Below are positions 44,714 through 56,579 of a stretch of 64,000 bases of DNA, piece by piece (position 1 is the stretch's first letter; every line of letters starts with the position of its first letter). This DNA comes from Lolium rigidum (Eukaryota; Streptophyta; Magnoliopsida; Poales; Poaceae), in contig NC_061513.1 in the NCBI RefSeq assembly GCF_022539505.1, positions 350,715,696 to 350,779,695 on the forward strand, written 5' to 3'. The notes below the pieces were generated by a model. It worked only from the letters and a program-made list of their open reading frames with translations. It did no database searches and was not told the DNA's origin. The position numbers and the translations under genes are program-made.

Positions 44714-47341
44714 AGTATCCCCAAGCTTAGTTCCTACTCGCCCTCGAGTAGGTAAACGATAACAAGGATAATTTCTGAAGTGACATGCTGCTATCATAAT
44801 CTTGATCAATACTATTGTAAAGCATATGAGATGAATGAAGTGATTCGAAGCAATGGTAAAGACAATGATTAAACAACCGAATCATATAACAAAGACTTTT
44901 CATGAATAGTACTTTCAAGACAAGCATCAATAAGTCTTGCATAGGAGTTAACTCATAAAGCAATAGATTCTTAGTAGAAAGTTTTGAAGCAACACAAAGA
45001 AAGATATAAGTTTCAGTGGTTGCTTTCAACTTCAACATGTATATCTCATGGATAATTGTCAACACAAAGTAATATGATGAATGCAAATAAGCAAGTATGT
45101 AGGAATCAATGCACACAGTTAACACAAGTGTTTGCTTCTAAGATAGAAAGAAGTAGGTAAAATGACTCAACATAAAGTAAAAGAATGGGCCCTTCGCAGA
45201 GGGAAGCATGGATTACTATTTTTGTGCTAGAGCTTTTATTTTGAAAACATAGAAACAATTTTGTCAACGGTAATAATAATTCATATGTGTTATGCATAAG
45301 ACATCCTATAAGTTGCAAGCCTCATGCATAGAATACCAATAGTGCTCGCACCTTGTCCTAATTAGCTTGGATTTACATGGATTATCATTGCATAACATAT
45401 GTTTCAACCAAGTGTCACAAAGGGGTACCTCTATGCCGCCTGTACAAAGGTCCAAGGAGATAAATCGCATTTGATTTCTCGTTTTTAATAGATCTCATTT
45501 AAGGACATCCATACCGGGACAACATAGAAAACAGATAATGGACTCCTCTTTAATGCATAAGCATTCAACAACCGATAATATTCTCATAAGAGATTGAGGA
45601 TTAGTGTCCAAACTGAAACTTCCACCATGATTCATGGCTTTAGTTAGCGGCCCAATGTTCTTCTCTAACAATATGCATACTCAAACCATTTGATCATGAT
45701 AAATCACCCTTACTTCAGACAAGACGAACATGCATAGCAACTCACATGATATTCAACAAAGGTGTAATAGTTGATGGTGTCCCCGTAAACATGGTTACCG
45801 CTCAACAAGCAACTTATAAGAAATAAGATACATAAGCTACATATTCTTTACCACAATAGTTTTTAAGGCTATTTTCCCATGAGCTATGTATTGCAAAGAC
45901 AAAGAATGAAATTTTAAAGGTAGCACTCAAGTAATTTACTTTGGAATGGCAGAGAAATACCACATAGTAGGTAGGTATGGTGGACACAAATGGCATAGGT
46001 TTTGGCTCAAGGTTTTGGATGCACGAGAAGTATTCCCTCTCAGTACAAGGCTTTGGCTAGCAAGGTTGTTTGAAGCAAACACAAGTATGAACCAAGATAC
46101 AGCAAAACTTACATAAGAACATATTGCAAGCATTATAAGACTCTACACTCGTCTTCCTTGTTGTTCAAACACTTCACCGAGAAAATATCTAGACTTTAGA
46201 GAGACCAATCATGCAAACCAGATTTCAACAAGCTCTATGGTAGTTCTTCATTAATAGGTGCAAAGTACATGATGCAAGAGCTTAAACATGATCTATTTGA
46301 GCACAACAATTGCCAAGTATCAAATTATTCAAGACAATATACCAATTACCACATGAAGCATTTTCTGTTTCCAACCAAATAGCAATCAACGAAGCAGTTT
46401 CAACCTTCGCCGTGAACATTAAAAGTAATGCTAAGAACACCAGTGTTCATATGAACGAGCGGAGCGTGTCTTTCTCCCACACAAAAATGCTAGGATCCAA
46501 TTTTATTCAAACAAAAACAAAAACAAAAAGAAACAGACGCTCTAAGTAAAGCACATAAGATGTGACTGAATAAAAATATAGTTTCACTAGAGGTGACCTG
46601 ATAAGTTGTCGATGAAGAAGGGGATGCCTTGGCCATCCCCAAGCTTAGATGCTTGAGTCTTCTTGAAATATGAAGGGATGAACCACGCGGGTATCCCCAA
46701 GCTTAGACTTTTCACTCTTCTTGATCATATTGTATCATCCTCCTCTCTTGATCCTTGAAAACTTCCTCCACACCAAACTCAAAACAAACTCATTAGAGGG
46801 TTAGTGCATAATCAAAAATTCACATATTCAGAGGTGACATAATCATTCTTAACACTTCTGGACATTGCCCAAAGCTACTGAAAGTTAATAGAACAAAGAA
46901 ATCCATTCAACATAGCAAAAGAGGCAATGCGAAATAAAAGGCAGAATCTATCAAACCAGAATAGTCCGTAAAGATGAATTTTTTTAGGGGCACTTAACAG
47001 GCTCAGATGAAAAAGCTCAAATTGAATGAAAGTTGCGTACATATCTGAGGATCACGCATGTAAATTGGCAGATTTTTCTGAGTTACCTACAGAGAGTTCT
47101 ACTCAAATTCGTGACAGTAAGAAATCTGTTTCTGCGCAGCAATCCAAATCTAGTATCAACCTTACTATCAAAGACTTTACTTGGCACAACAATGCAATAA
47201 AATAAAGATAAGGAGAGGTTGCTACATTAGTAACAACTTACAAGACTCAAATATAAAACAAAAGTGCAGAAGTAAAATAATGGGTTGTCTCCCATAAGTG
47301 CTTTTCTTTAACGCCTTTCAGCTAGGCGCAGAAAGTGTGAA
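44714..47341 (-). other. Element F: non-coding 3' region
   Basis: No credible gene. It is related to the same regions of E, G and I, with two internal purine-tract-like motifs (46631-46648, 46690-46706) and the 9-bp hairpin near 46620-46640, here with one mismatch. The 86-bp hairpin cassette is absent, as in E. Confidence 0.7.
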
Positions 47342-49451
47342 TCAAGTATTATCGAGAGATGAAGCATCAATATCATAATTTGTTCTAATAATAGAATCAA
47401 AAGGTAACTTCATTCTATTTCTAGGGAAGTGTTCCATACCTTTCTTAAGAGGAAATTGATACTTAATATTCCCTTCCTTCATATCAATAATAGCACCAAC
47501 AGTTCGAAGAAAAGGTCTTCCCAAAATAATGGGACAAGATGCATTGCATTCAATATCCAAGACAACAAAATCAACGGGGACAAGCTTATTGTTAACCGTA
47601 ATGCGAACATTATCAATCCTCCCCAAAGGTTTCTTTCTAGAATTATCAGCAAGATAAACATCCAAATAACAATTTTTCAATGGTGGCAAGTCAAGCATAT
47701 TATAGAGTTTCTTAGGCATAACAGAAATACTTGCACCAAGATCACATAAAGCATTACAATCAAAATCATTGACCTTCATCTTAATGATGGGCTCCCAACC
47801 ATCTTCCAACTTCCTAGTAATAGAAGCTTCAAGTTTTAATTTCTCTTCCCTAGCTTTTATGAGAGCATTTGTAATATGTTTTGTAAAGGCCAAATTTATA
47901 GCACTAGCATTAGGACTTCTAGCAAGTTTTTGTAAGAACTTAATAACTTCAGAGATATGATAGTCATCAAAATCTAAACCATTATGATCTACAGCAATGA
48001 GATCATTGTCCCCAATATTTTGAAAAATTTCAGCAGTTTTATCACAAACAGTTTCAGCAGTTTTAGCAGTTTCAGGCAGTTTTGCACGCTTTGCATTAGG
48101 AGTAGAAACATTGCCAACACCAATTATTTTATCATTGATAGTAGGAGGTTTAGCAACATGTGAAGCATCAACATTACTAGTGGTGGTAATAGTCCAAACT
48201 TTAGCTACACTATTCTCTTTAGCTAGTTTTTCTTCTCTTTCCCACCTAGCATGCAATTCAGCCATCAATCTAATATTTTCATTAATTCGAACTTGTATAG
48301 CGTTTGCTGTAGCAAATGACTTAATATATTTATCTTCATTAGGCATAACTTTCAATTTTAAAAGATCAACATCAGCAGCAATACTATCAACCTTAGAAGC
48401 AAGAATATCAATTTTACCAAGCTTTTCCTCAACAGATTTGTTAAGAGCAGTTTGTGTACTAATAAATTCTTTAATCATGACCTCAAGACCAGAGGGTGTA
48501 CTCCTACTATTTTTGTAAGAATTACCATAAGAATTACCATAACCATTACCATTATTAGAAGGATATGGCCTATAGTTGTTACCAGAATTATTCCTATAAG
48601 CATTGTTGTTGAAATTATTATTTTTAATGAAGTTCACATCAACATGTTCTTCTTGGGCAACCAATGAAGCTAAAGGAACATTATTAGGATCAACATTAGA
48701 TCTACCATTCACAAGCATAGCCATAATAGCATCAATCTTATCACTCAAGGAGGAGGTTTCTTCAACAAAATTTACCTTCTTACCTTGTGGAGTCCTTTTC
48801 GTGTGCCATTCAGAGTAATTTATCATCATATCATCAAGAAGCTTTATTGCGGCGCCTAAGGTGATGGACATAAAAGTACCTCCAGCAGCTAAATCCAATA
48901 GGTTGCGTGAAGAAAAATTCAGTCCTGCATAAAAGGTTTGGATGATCATCCAAGTAGTTAGTCCATGGGTAGGGCAATTCTTTACCAAAGATTTCATTCT
49001 TTCCCATGCTTGAGCAACATGTTCATTATCCAATTGCTTAAAATTCATTATGCTACTTCTCAAAGATATAATTTTAGCAGGAGGATAATATCTACAAATG
49101 AAAGCATCTTTACATTTAGTCCATGAATCAATACTATTCTTAGGCAAAGATAGCAACCAATCTTTAGCTCTTCCTCTTAAGGAGAAAGGAAACAATTTCA
49201 GTTTTATAATATCCCCATCTATATCCTTATACTTTTGCATTTCACAAAGTTCAACAAAATTATTAAGATGGGCAGCGAGCATCATCGGAACTAACACCAG
49301 AAAATTGCTCTCTCATAACAAGATTTAGTAAAGCAGGTTTAATTTCAAAGAATTCTGCTGTAGTAGCAGGTGGAGCAATAGGTGTGCATAGGAAATCATT
49401 ATTATTGGTGCTAGTGAAATCACACAACTTAGTGTTCTCAGGAGTATTCAT
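47342..49451 (-). pseudogene. gag: Element F: Gag-protease polyprotein, one frameshift
   Basis: The natural start is ATG at 49449-49451 (MNTPENTKL). The frame shifts once near 49263-49297, after which 651 codons are open to the stop at 47342. The Gag core has RAKDWLLSLP, CRYYPPAKI and QAWERMKSLVKNCPTHG, then an N/Y/S-rich linker and a coiled-coil-like stretch. The protease near the C-terminus has the active site ALCDLGASISVMP and IILGRPFLRT. The protein ends after the protease; no RT follows. This is the longest open frame in the window, consistent with selection on Gag or recent insertion. Confidence 0.85.
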
Positions 49452-49633
49452 TTTAACAGTAATAAAAACAAGTAAAGCAAACTAAATAAAGTAGAGTAAA
49501 TGCAAGTAACAAATTTTTTTGTGTTTTTAATATAGAGAAAGCAAACAAAACAGAAAATAAAATAAAGTAAAGCAAGACAATAACAAAGTAAAGAGATTGG
49601 ATGTGAGAGACTCCCCTTGCAGCGTGTCTTGAT

Positions 49634-49651
49634 CTCCCCGGCAACGGTGCC
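49634..49651 (-). other. Element F: primer binding site
   Basis: The minus strand reads TGGCACCGTTGCCGGGGA, the Athila-type site with one change, shortly after the 5' LTR. Confidence 0.75.
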
Positions 49652-49663
49652 AGAAAAAGAGCT

Positions 49664-51241
49664 TGATAACGCGTGAAGCACACGTCCGTTGGGAACCCCA
49701 AGAGGAAGGTGTGATGCGTACAGCAGCAAGTTTTCCCTCAGTAAGAAACCAAGGTTATCGAACCAGTAGGAGATGAAGGCCACGTGAAGGTTGTTGGTGG
49801 AGGAGTGTAGTGCGGCGCAACACCAGGGATTCCGGCGCCAACGTGGAACCTGCACAACACAATCACAATACTTTGCCCCAACATAACAGTGATGTTGTCA
49901 ATCTCATCGGCTTGCTGAAAACAAAGGATTAAACGTATGGTGTGGAGAATGATGTTTGCTTGTGAAGAACAACAGAGAATAGAGTTTGCAGTTGATTGTA
50001 TTTCAGATGTAAAAGAATGGACCGGGGTCCACAATTCACTAGTGGTGTCTCTCCAATAAGATAAATAGCATGGTGGGTGAACAAATTACAGTTGGGCAAT
50101 TGAAAAATAGAGATGCACATACATATCATGATGACTACTATGAGATTTAATCAGGGCATTACGACAAAGTACATAGACCGCTATCCAGCATGCATCTATG
50201 CCGAAAAAGTCCACCTTCGGGTTAGCATCCGCAACTCTTCCAGTATTAAGTTGCATACAACAGACAATTGCATTAAGTATGGTGCGTAATGTAATCAACA
50301 CAAATATCCTTAGACAAAGCATTGATGTTTTATCCCTAGTGGCAACAGCACATCCACAACCTTAGAACTTTCTCGTCACCGTCCCGCATTCAATGGAGGC
50401 ATGAACCCACTATCGAGCATAAATACTCTCTCTTGGAGTCACAAGTATCAACTTGGCCAGAGCCTCTACTAGCAACGGAGAGCATGCAAGAACATAAACA
50501 ACACATATATGATAGATTGATAATCAACTTGACATAGTATTCAATATTCATCGGATCCCAACAAACACAACATGTAGCATTACAAACAGATGATCTTGAT
50601 CATGATAGGCAGCTCACAAGATCTAACATGATAGCACAATGAGGAGAAGACAACCATCTAGCTACTGCTATGGACCCATAGTCCAAGGATGAACAACTCA
50701 CGCATCAATCCGGAGGCGGGCATGATGATGTAGAGCCCTCCGGTGATGATTCCCCTCTCCGGCAGGGTGCCGGAGGCGATCTCCTGAATCCCCCGAGATG
50801 GGATTGGCGGAGGCGGCGTCTCTGGAACTTTTTCCGTATCGTGACTCTCGGTAATAGGGTTTTCGCGACGGAGAGTTTAAGTAGGCGGAAGGGGGCGCTC
50901 GAGGGGCCCACACCATACGGCGGCGCGGGCCCCTCCTTGGCTGCGCCGCCTTGTGGTGTTGCCACCTCATGGCCCCACTTCGTATCTCCTTCGGCCTTCT
51001 GGAAGCTCCGTGGAAAAATAAGACCATGGGCGTTCGTTTTGTCCAATTCCGAGAATATTTCCTGTGTAGGATTTCTGAAACCAAAAACAGCACAAAACAG
51101 GAACTGGCGCTTCGGCATCTCGTTAATAGGTTAGTGCCGGAAAATGCATATAAAGGATGTAAAGTGTGTATAAAACATGTGAGTATTGTCATAAAACTAG
51201 CATGGAACATAAGAATATATAGATACGTTTGAGACGTATCA
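49664..51241 (-). repeat. Element F: 5' LTR (1578 bp)
   Basis: On the minus strand it starts TGATACGTCTCAAACG and ends GTGCTTCACGCGTTATCA. Full length compared with the 3' copy. Confidence 0.9.
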
Positions 51242-51246
51242 GTATA

Positions 51247-52147
51247 TTTCGTCAGCGAAGTTTTATCACCTTCCAAACAACGGTACCCGCAGTACCAGAA
51301 GCTAGCATATGGGGTGTTTACAACAGCAAGAAAACTGCGGCACTATTTTTCGACGCATCCAATAATAGTGGTTAATGAGGCTCCTTTATCCAATATATTA
51401 AATAATCCAGAGGCTACGGGTCGTGTCTCCCTTTGGGGAATAGAGCTTTCCCCTCGGGACATCACATATGAAAAAAGAAAAGCAATAAAGTCGCAAATAT
51501 TACCAGATTTCATTGCAGAGTGGATGGAGTTACAAAATACGGGACCCCCGGATTTATCGAGAACCTGGACTATGAACTTCGACGGGTCCAAGAGATTGGA
51601 GGGGGCTGGAGCAGGCGTGATACTGATATCACCACAAGGCGACAAGTTGAAGTATGTCTTACGGATGACGTTTCCAAACACGTCTAACAACGAGGCAGAA
51701 TACGAAGCTCTTATACATGGGATGAAGATGGCGAGGGCTTGTAGTGCAGCTCGATTAAAAATCTTTGGCGACTCACAATTGGTGGCTCAGCAAGTCATGA
51801 ATCAATGCGACGCAGTCAATGATAGTATGATAGCGTACAAGGAGGTGTATAACGAGCTCGAGAAGCTGTTTGACGGGTGCGAGGTAAATCACTTCAGCAG
51901 GCTAAGCAATGATGAAGCCGATGTTCTTGCAAACATCGGGTCGCAATGTCTCACAATACCACCCGGTGTGTTCTGGGAAGAGATATCTGAGAGATCAACC
52001 AAGGCGAAGAAACATCAGAAGAAGGAGAAGGAAGAGAAACCCTTGGGGGCTAAAGAAATACCATCGGGAGAAGAAGATGAACCTGAGGTAGTAATGATGG
52101 ATGCAGGCGTACATAGCATATATTTCGAGAAAGGAATTACCCGATGA
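51247..52147 (+). pseudogene. Element D: RNase H end and second (archaeal-type) RNase H
   Basis: Continuation after F. The frame at 51314-52147 starts with the end of the first RNase H (TARKLRHYFSTHPIIVV) and carries a second RNase H domain: catalytic Asp in WTMNFDGSK (residue 90), Glu in NNEAEYEAL, Asp in IFGDSQLV and a late Asp in NDEADVLAN. A second RNase H is the mark of Tat-lineage elements. All four acidic residues appear intact. Confidence 0.85.
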
Positions 52148-53333
52148 TCCAGTTGAAGCAAGGCGAGTCATCAGGCGATCCAAAGCCTTTACCGTGGTAA
52201 AAGGAGAGCTGTATAAACGAAGTATCTCAGGAGTATTACAACGATGTGTCACACCTGAGCAAGGGAGGTTAATTCTGAAGGATGTACACGAAGGAGTGTG
52301 CGGACACCATGCAAGCAGTCGAGCTATAGCAGCCAAGGTTTTCAGAGCAGGGTTCTATTGGTTAACAGCAATTGAGGATGCAAAGGACATAGTACGCACT
52401 TGTGATGCGTGCCAAAGGTTTGCCGCAAAACCTCATTCTCCGGCAGCAGAGTTAATGCCAATATTGTTGTCATGGCCTTTCGCTCAATGGGGTCTTGATA
52501 TGGTGGGAAAATTGCACAAGGCTTCGCCAGGAGGATACGAGTATATGCTCGTAGCTGTCGACAAGTTCACGAAGTGGATAGAAGCAAAGCCGATAAATTC
52601 ACCAGATGCGGCATCAGCAGTCAAGTTCGTGAAAAGTATCGTTTTTCGATTTGGAGTCCCTCACAGTATCGTTACGTACAATGGTAGTAATTTCACATCC
52701 AATGAATTCAAGGCATACTGTGCAGAGGTAGGCATTAAATTACACTTTGCATCAGTTGTGCACCCGCAGACCAATGGTCAAGTCGAGAAAGCCAATGGTA
52801 CCATATGTAATGGTATCAAGAAACGCCTGCTAGCACCATTGAAAAAAGCTCGACATACCTGGCCAGAGGAGTTGCCTAGTGTGTTATGGAGTATTCGAAC
52901 AACACCAAATACAGCGACACAGGAAACTCCGTTCTTTCTGGTCCATGGAGCTGAGGTCGTGCTGCCGATAGAAATAGAACATAACTCTCCAAGAGTAGCG
53001 GAATATGAGGAAGATGCTTCAAGAAAAGCACTGGAGGACGATGTCAATGCACTCAATGAAGCTCACGACGAAGTACTATCACGAGTCACCAAGTACCAGC
53101 AAGACCTGGAAAATTACCACAGTCGACGTTTGCGACCAAGATCCTTCCAAGTAGGCGACTTAGTTCTTCGGCTCACACAAAAAAGCCATGAAAAACTCGA
53201 GTCGCCGTGGCTTGGCCCTTACATCGTCACAGAAGTAATCGAAGGAGGAGCATATAGAATCAAGGACAAGAAGACAGGAGTCGCCGAGCCAAATCCTTGG
53301 AACGTGGCGCAACTCAGGCGTTTCTACGCCTAG
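52101..53333 (+). pseudogene. Element D: integrase with altered catalytic residue
   Basis: The 410-residue frame overlaps the end of the RNase H frame. HHCC zinc domain (HEGVCGHHASSR to CDACQRF) at about residues 54-110. The first catalytic Asp is in WGLDMVG and the Glu in QTNGQVEKANG, but the second Asp reads Tyr (IVTYNGSNF, codon TAC at 52677-52679). This should abolish strand transfer although the frame is otherwise open. The C-terminal domain has the GPYIVTEVIEGGAYRI and WNVAQLRRFYA motifs of Tat integrases. Confidence 0.87.
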
Positions 53334-53527
53334 AGTCAAAATATAGTCTTCCGTGTAAACATACAATAAACTGAAACACCCGCGAGTTTTCAGACACACT
53401 CTTTTCCTTTCAGGGCACCGAGTGGGGCTCAAAGGTTTTTAATGAGGCCGGCTTGCAGAGGCTGGATCCTAATCCTAAGAAAGTATGTTGTAATTTGGAT
53501 ACCAGATAATTCCTTGCCGCGAGTATT
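53334..53527 (+). other. Element D: spacer between integrase and antisense ORF
   Basis: 194 bp with no motif recognised. Confidence 0.5.
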
Positions 53528-54220
53528 CTAGAGATCGTGGATACGAGACATCAGCGCCTCTGTCGCCTTTATCTCTTCTTCGGTGGCCTCTGCGTCCCAG
53601 GAGTGGCGTCGAAGAATTTTGGCATATCCATCGAAGGGGGCGATGTTATACTCCATCGAGTCAGAACTTTCTTCGTGGACGTACAACCATCTTTTGCGCC
53701 ACCCTTGGGCAGAGTCGGGGAATTTGACATCAAAGTATTCGACATCAGGGCGAACGCAAATGACAACACCACCTATGTTGTAGGCAATGTTATGGGAGCC
53801 GTTGCGGCGGAGACAGAAGATACGTTTCCACAGAGCCCAATTAGGGTGGACTCCGAGGAAGCATTCGCACAAAGTGATGAAAATAGAGACATGGAGGATG
53901 GAATTGGGAGTCAGCTGATGAAGCTGGATCCCATAAACAAAAAGCAAACCGCGGAGGAAATCATGGATAGGAGTAGAAAGGCCGCGAATAAGATGGTCAA
54001 CGAAGCTAACCCGATATTCTATAGGAGGCGTCGGGTAGATCTCTTCGCTGGGGAAGCGCAGCGCTTCTTTCTTCTTCATCAACCCCGGTTTCTTCATCAG
54101 GTTGATGTCCTGATTGGAAATCTTGGATCTTTCCCACTCTGCCGTCCCCAGATCTTGCGCCGCCATCTTGGATTCACGAGTACTGTGCCTGGTGAGTCTA
54201 GTGCGTGGTGGCATCAACAA
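53528..54220 (-). CDS. Element D: antisense ORF (gypsy-type putative transposon protein, PF04195-like)
   Basis: A 230-residue ORF on the strand opposite to gag-pol, between integrase and the missing 3' LTR. The central part has the pattern IYPTPPIEYRVSFVDHL, FLRGLLFVYGIQLHQLTPN, FITLCECFLGVHP and LWKRIF, which I recognise as the putative gypsy-type transposon family (PF04195, Transposase_28). Tat-lineage elements such as Grande and RIRE2 relatives are known for antisense ORFs at this place. The ORF has no stop in an element whose own pol is broken. The function is unknown; it does not look like a true transposase. Confidence 0.72.
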   Translation of the reverse strand: MLMPPRTRLTRHSTRESKMAAQDLGTAEWERSKISNQDINLMKKPGLMKKKEALRFPSEEIYPTPPIEYRVSFVDHLIRGLSTPIHDFLRGLLFVYGIQLHQLTPNSILHVSIFITLCECFLGVHPNWALWKRIFCLRRNGSHNIAYNIGGVVICVRPDVEYFDVKFPDSAQGWRKRWLYVHEESSDSMEYNIAPFDGYAKILRRHSWDAEATEEEIKATEALMSRIHDL

Positions 54221-54307
54221 TGGCGTAAGCGGGATTGGGAGTATGGTTGAGCTCAGGAGGTGTTGAGCGCAATGGGGGATTTTTGGAGAGAGAACAGAGG
54301 TGCGGCG

Positions 54308-55708
54308 TGATAACCCGCAAGTATAGGGGATCGCAACAGTCTTCGCGGGAAGTAAAACCCAATTTATTGATTCGACACAAGGGGAGACAAAGAATACTTG
54401 AAAGCCTTAACAGCGGAGTTGTCAATTCAGCTGCACCTGGAAATAGACTTGCTCGCAAGAGTTTATCGATAGTAACGAGTTTTATGGCGATAGCGATAGT
54501 GAAATAACAACGGCAGAGTAACAAAGACAGCAGTAGTGATTATAGTGAACATCGGGATTAAATTACTGTAGGCACGGGGATGGATGAACGGGCGTTGCAT
54601 GGATGAGAGAAACTCATGTAACAATCAAAGCAGGGCATTTGCGAGATAATAATAAAACGGTATCCAAGTACTAATCAATCAATAGGCATGTGTTCCATAT
54701 ATAGTCGTACGTGCTCGCAATGAGAAACTTGCACAACATCTTTTGTCCTACCAACCGGTGGCAGCCGGGCCTCTAGGGAAACTACTGGATATTAAGGTAC
54801 TCCTTTTAATAGAGTACCGGAGCAAAGCATTAACACTCCGTTAACACATGTGATCCTCACATCACCGCCTTCCCCTCCGGTTGTCCCAATTTCTGTCACT
54901 TTGGGGCCTCGGGTTTCGGACAGCAACATGTGTATACAACTTGCAGGTAAGATCATAAACAACGAATATCTTCATGAATCAATAACATGTTCAGATCTGA
55001 GATCATGGCACTCGGGCCCTAGTGACAAGCATTAAGCATAACAAGTTGCAACAATATCGTAAAAGTAACATCTACGGATACTAGGCACCATGCCCTAACA
55101 ATCTTATGACTATTACATGACCAATCTCATCCAATCCCTACCATCCCCTTCAGCCTACAGCGGGGGAATTACTCACACATGGATGGGGGAAACATGGCTG
55201 GTCGATGGAGAGGCGTCGGTGATGATGATGGCGATGATCTCCTCCAATTCCCCGTCCCGGCGAGGTGCCAGAACGGAGTTTCTGGTCCCGAGACGGAGTT
55301 TCGCGATGGTGGCGGCGTCTCGGATGGTTTCTGGCGACTTCGACTTCTCCCCGTGCGTTTTTAGGTCGAGGGCGTTAAGTAGTCCCAAGGAGGGCGTCGG
55401 GGGCCAGCCGAGGCGGCCACACAATAGGGCGGCGCACCCCCCTCCTGGGCCGCGCCGGCCTAGTGTGTGGGGGGCTCGGGCCCCCACCTGGCTTGCCCTT
55501 CTGGCTCCGTCGATGTCCGGGAAAATAGGACCTTTCGCATAAATTCCGAGGATTTTCCTGAAAGTTGGATTTCTGCAGAAAAACGAGACACCAGAGCAGT
55601 TCTGCTGAAAACGGCGTTAGTTCGTGTTAGTTGCATCCAAAATACACAAATTAGAGGCAAAACAATAGCAAAAGTGTTCGGGAAAGTAGATATGTTTTGG
55701 ACGTATCA
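54308..55708 (-). repeat. Element H: 3' LTR (1401 bp), Sabrina/WHAM type
   Basis: On the minus strand it starts TGATACGTCCAAAACA at 55708 and ends TATACTTGCGGGTTATCA at 54308. It is preceded by the purine-rich AAGCTTGGGGGGAGT. The left flank CGGCG (54303-54307) would be the TSD; the other copy is outside the window. It differs clearly from the LTRs of E, F, G and I. Confidence 0.82.
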
Positions 55709-56379
55709 ACTCCCCCCAAGCTTAGCTTATTGCTTGTCCTCAAGCAATTCGATTAACAATCGAGTGCGATAAAAGAACTTTCACGAACACATTTGCTCAT
55801 ATGATGTAAATATTCTCATGATATGGCAAGTACTTAAGCAATTCACAATAAGATACATGCAAATAAAATCATCTAATAGTTATATCAATCATGGAAAAGG
55901 TACCAACAAATTAATAATAAGCATCATGAATCATGTCTATTAGCAGGATTGCAATGTTCATAAAAGGATATGATAAAGTGGTATCTCGCTTGCCCGTATT
56001 TGTACAGCAAAACATAAATGCTTGGGCACCTTCGAAGTTCATGGAAAGACTAGAAGTAGAGATTATCAAAGATAAAAGCATCAAAGTTATACCACAAATT
56101 AATCATATTTTGGGACAAGCATATTATACTAAGAATGACAGTTGTGCTCTCAAGAAAGTGCTCAAAGAAAGGATGGTGACTCAACATAAAAGTAAAAGAT
56201 TGGCCCTTCGCAGAGGGAAGCAGGGATTAACTTGTGCTAGAGCTTTTCATTTTTCTAAAGACAGAAGTAAAATGGTTTTGAGAGGTGCTTGTTGTTGTCA
56301 ACGAATGGTAATGGGTACCCTAACTACCTCATCAACCGGACTTCCAAGAGCGGCTCCCATGAAATTTTATTTTTTGGTG

Positions 56380-56464
56380 GCACTCCTTCCAACCTTGCTT
56401 TCACAAACCATGGCTAACCGAATCCTCGGGTGCCTACCAACAATCTCATACCATGAAGGAGTGC
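56380..56464. repeat. Hairpin cassette in H, copy 1
   Basis: Arms GCACTCCTTC (56380-56389) and GAAGGAGTGC (56455-56464) are perfectly complementary. Compared with copy 2, two base pairs have changed on both sides together. Confidence 0.75.
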
Positions 56465-56491
56465 ATTTTTTTATTTTAGTTTTATTTGGAT

Positions 56492-56579
56492 GACACTCCT
56501 CCCCACCTTTGCTTTCTCAAGCCATGGCTAACCGAATCCTCGGGTGCCTGCCAACAATCACATACCATGGAGGAGTGTC
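56492..56579. repeat. Hairpin cassette in H, copy 2
   Basis: Arms GACACTCCTCC (56492-56502) and GGAGGAGTGTC (56569-56579) are perfectly complementary, identical to the arms in G and I. Confidence 0.75.

Larger units (their letters stand above)
36746..51241 (-). mobile_element. Element F: Athila-type element with Gag-protease only, host of G
   Basis: Minus-strand element with TSD GTATA at 36741-36745 and 51242-51246. 5' LTR 49664-51241, primer site about 49634-49651, Gag-protease ORF 49451-47342, non-coding region 44714-47341, 3' LTR split by G (36746-37551 and 44080-44713). No RT, RNase H or integrase motif is present, which matches the described class of terminal-repeat retrotransposons with a GAG domain (TR-GAG). 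Confidence 0.87.
25373..54307 (+). mobile_element. Element D: Tat-lineage Ty3/gypsy element (RIRE2-like), split by E and F
   Basis: Pieces: 5' LTR 25373-25759, primer site, gag (25806-26642 and 33305-34638), protease (34678-35650), RT (35651 to about 36480), RNase H and its archaeal-type second copy (36481-36745, 51247-52147), integrase (52101-53333), antisense ORF (53528-54220). The short LTR, TGGCGCC-type primer site, second RNase H and antisense ORF are typical of the Tat lineage. The 3' LTR lies beyond H, outside the window. Many stops and a changed catalytic residue in the integrase show it is dead. Confidence 0.85.

Noticed and set aside
55933..56493. 186-residue plus-strand ORF
   Set aside because: Antisense to element H, overlaps hairpin repeats, and has no motif or conservation as protein in G and I.
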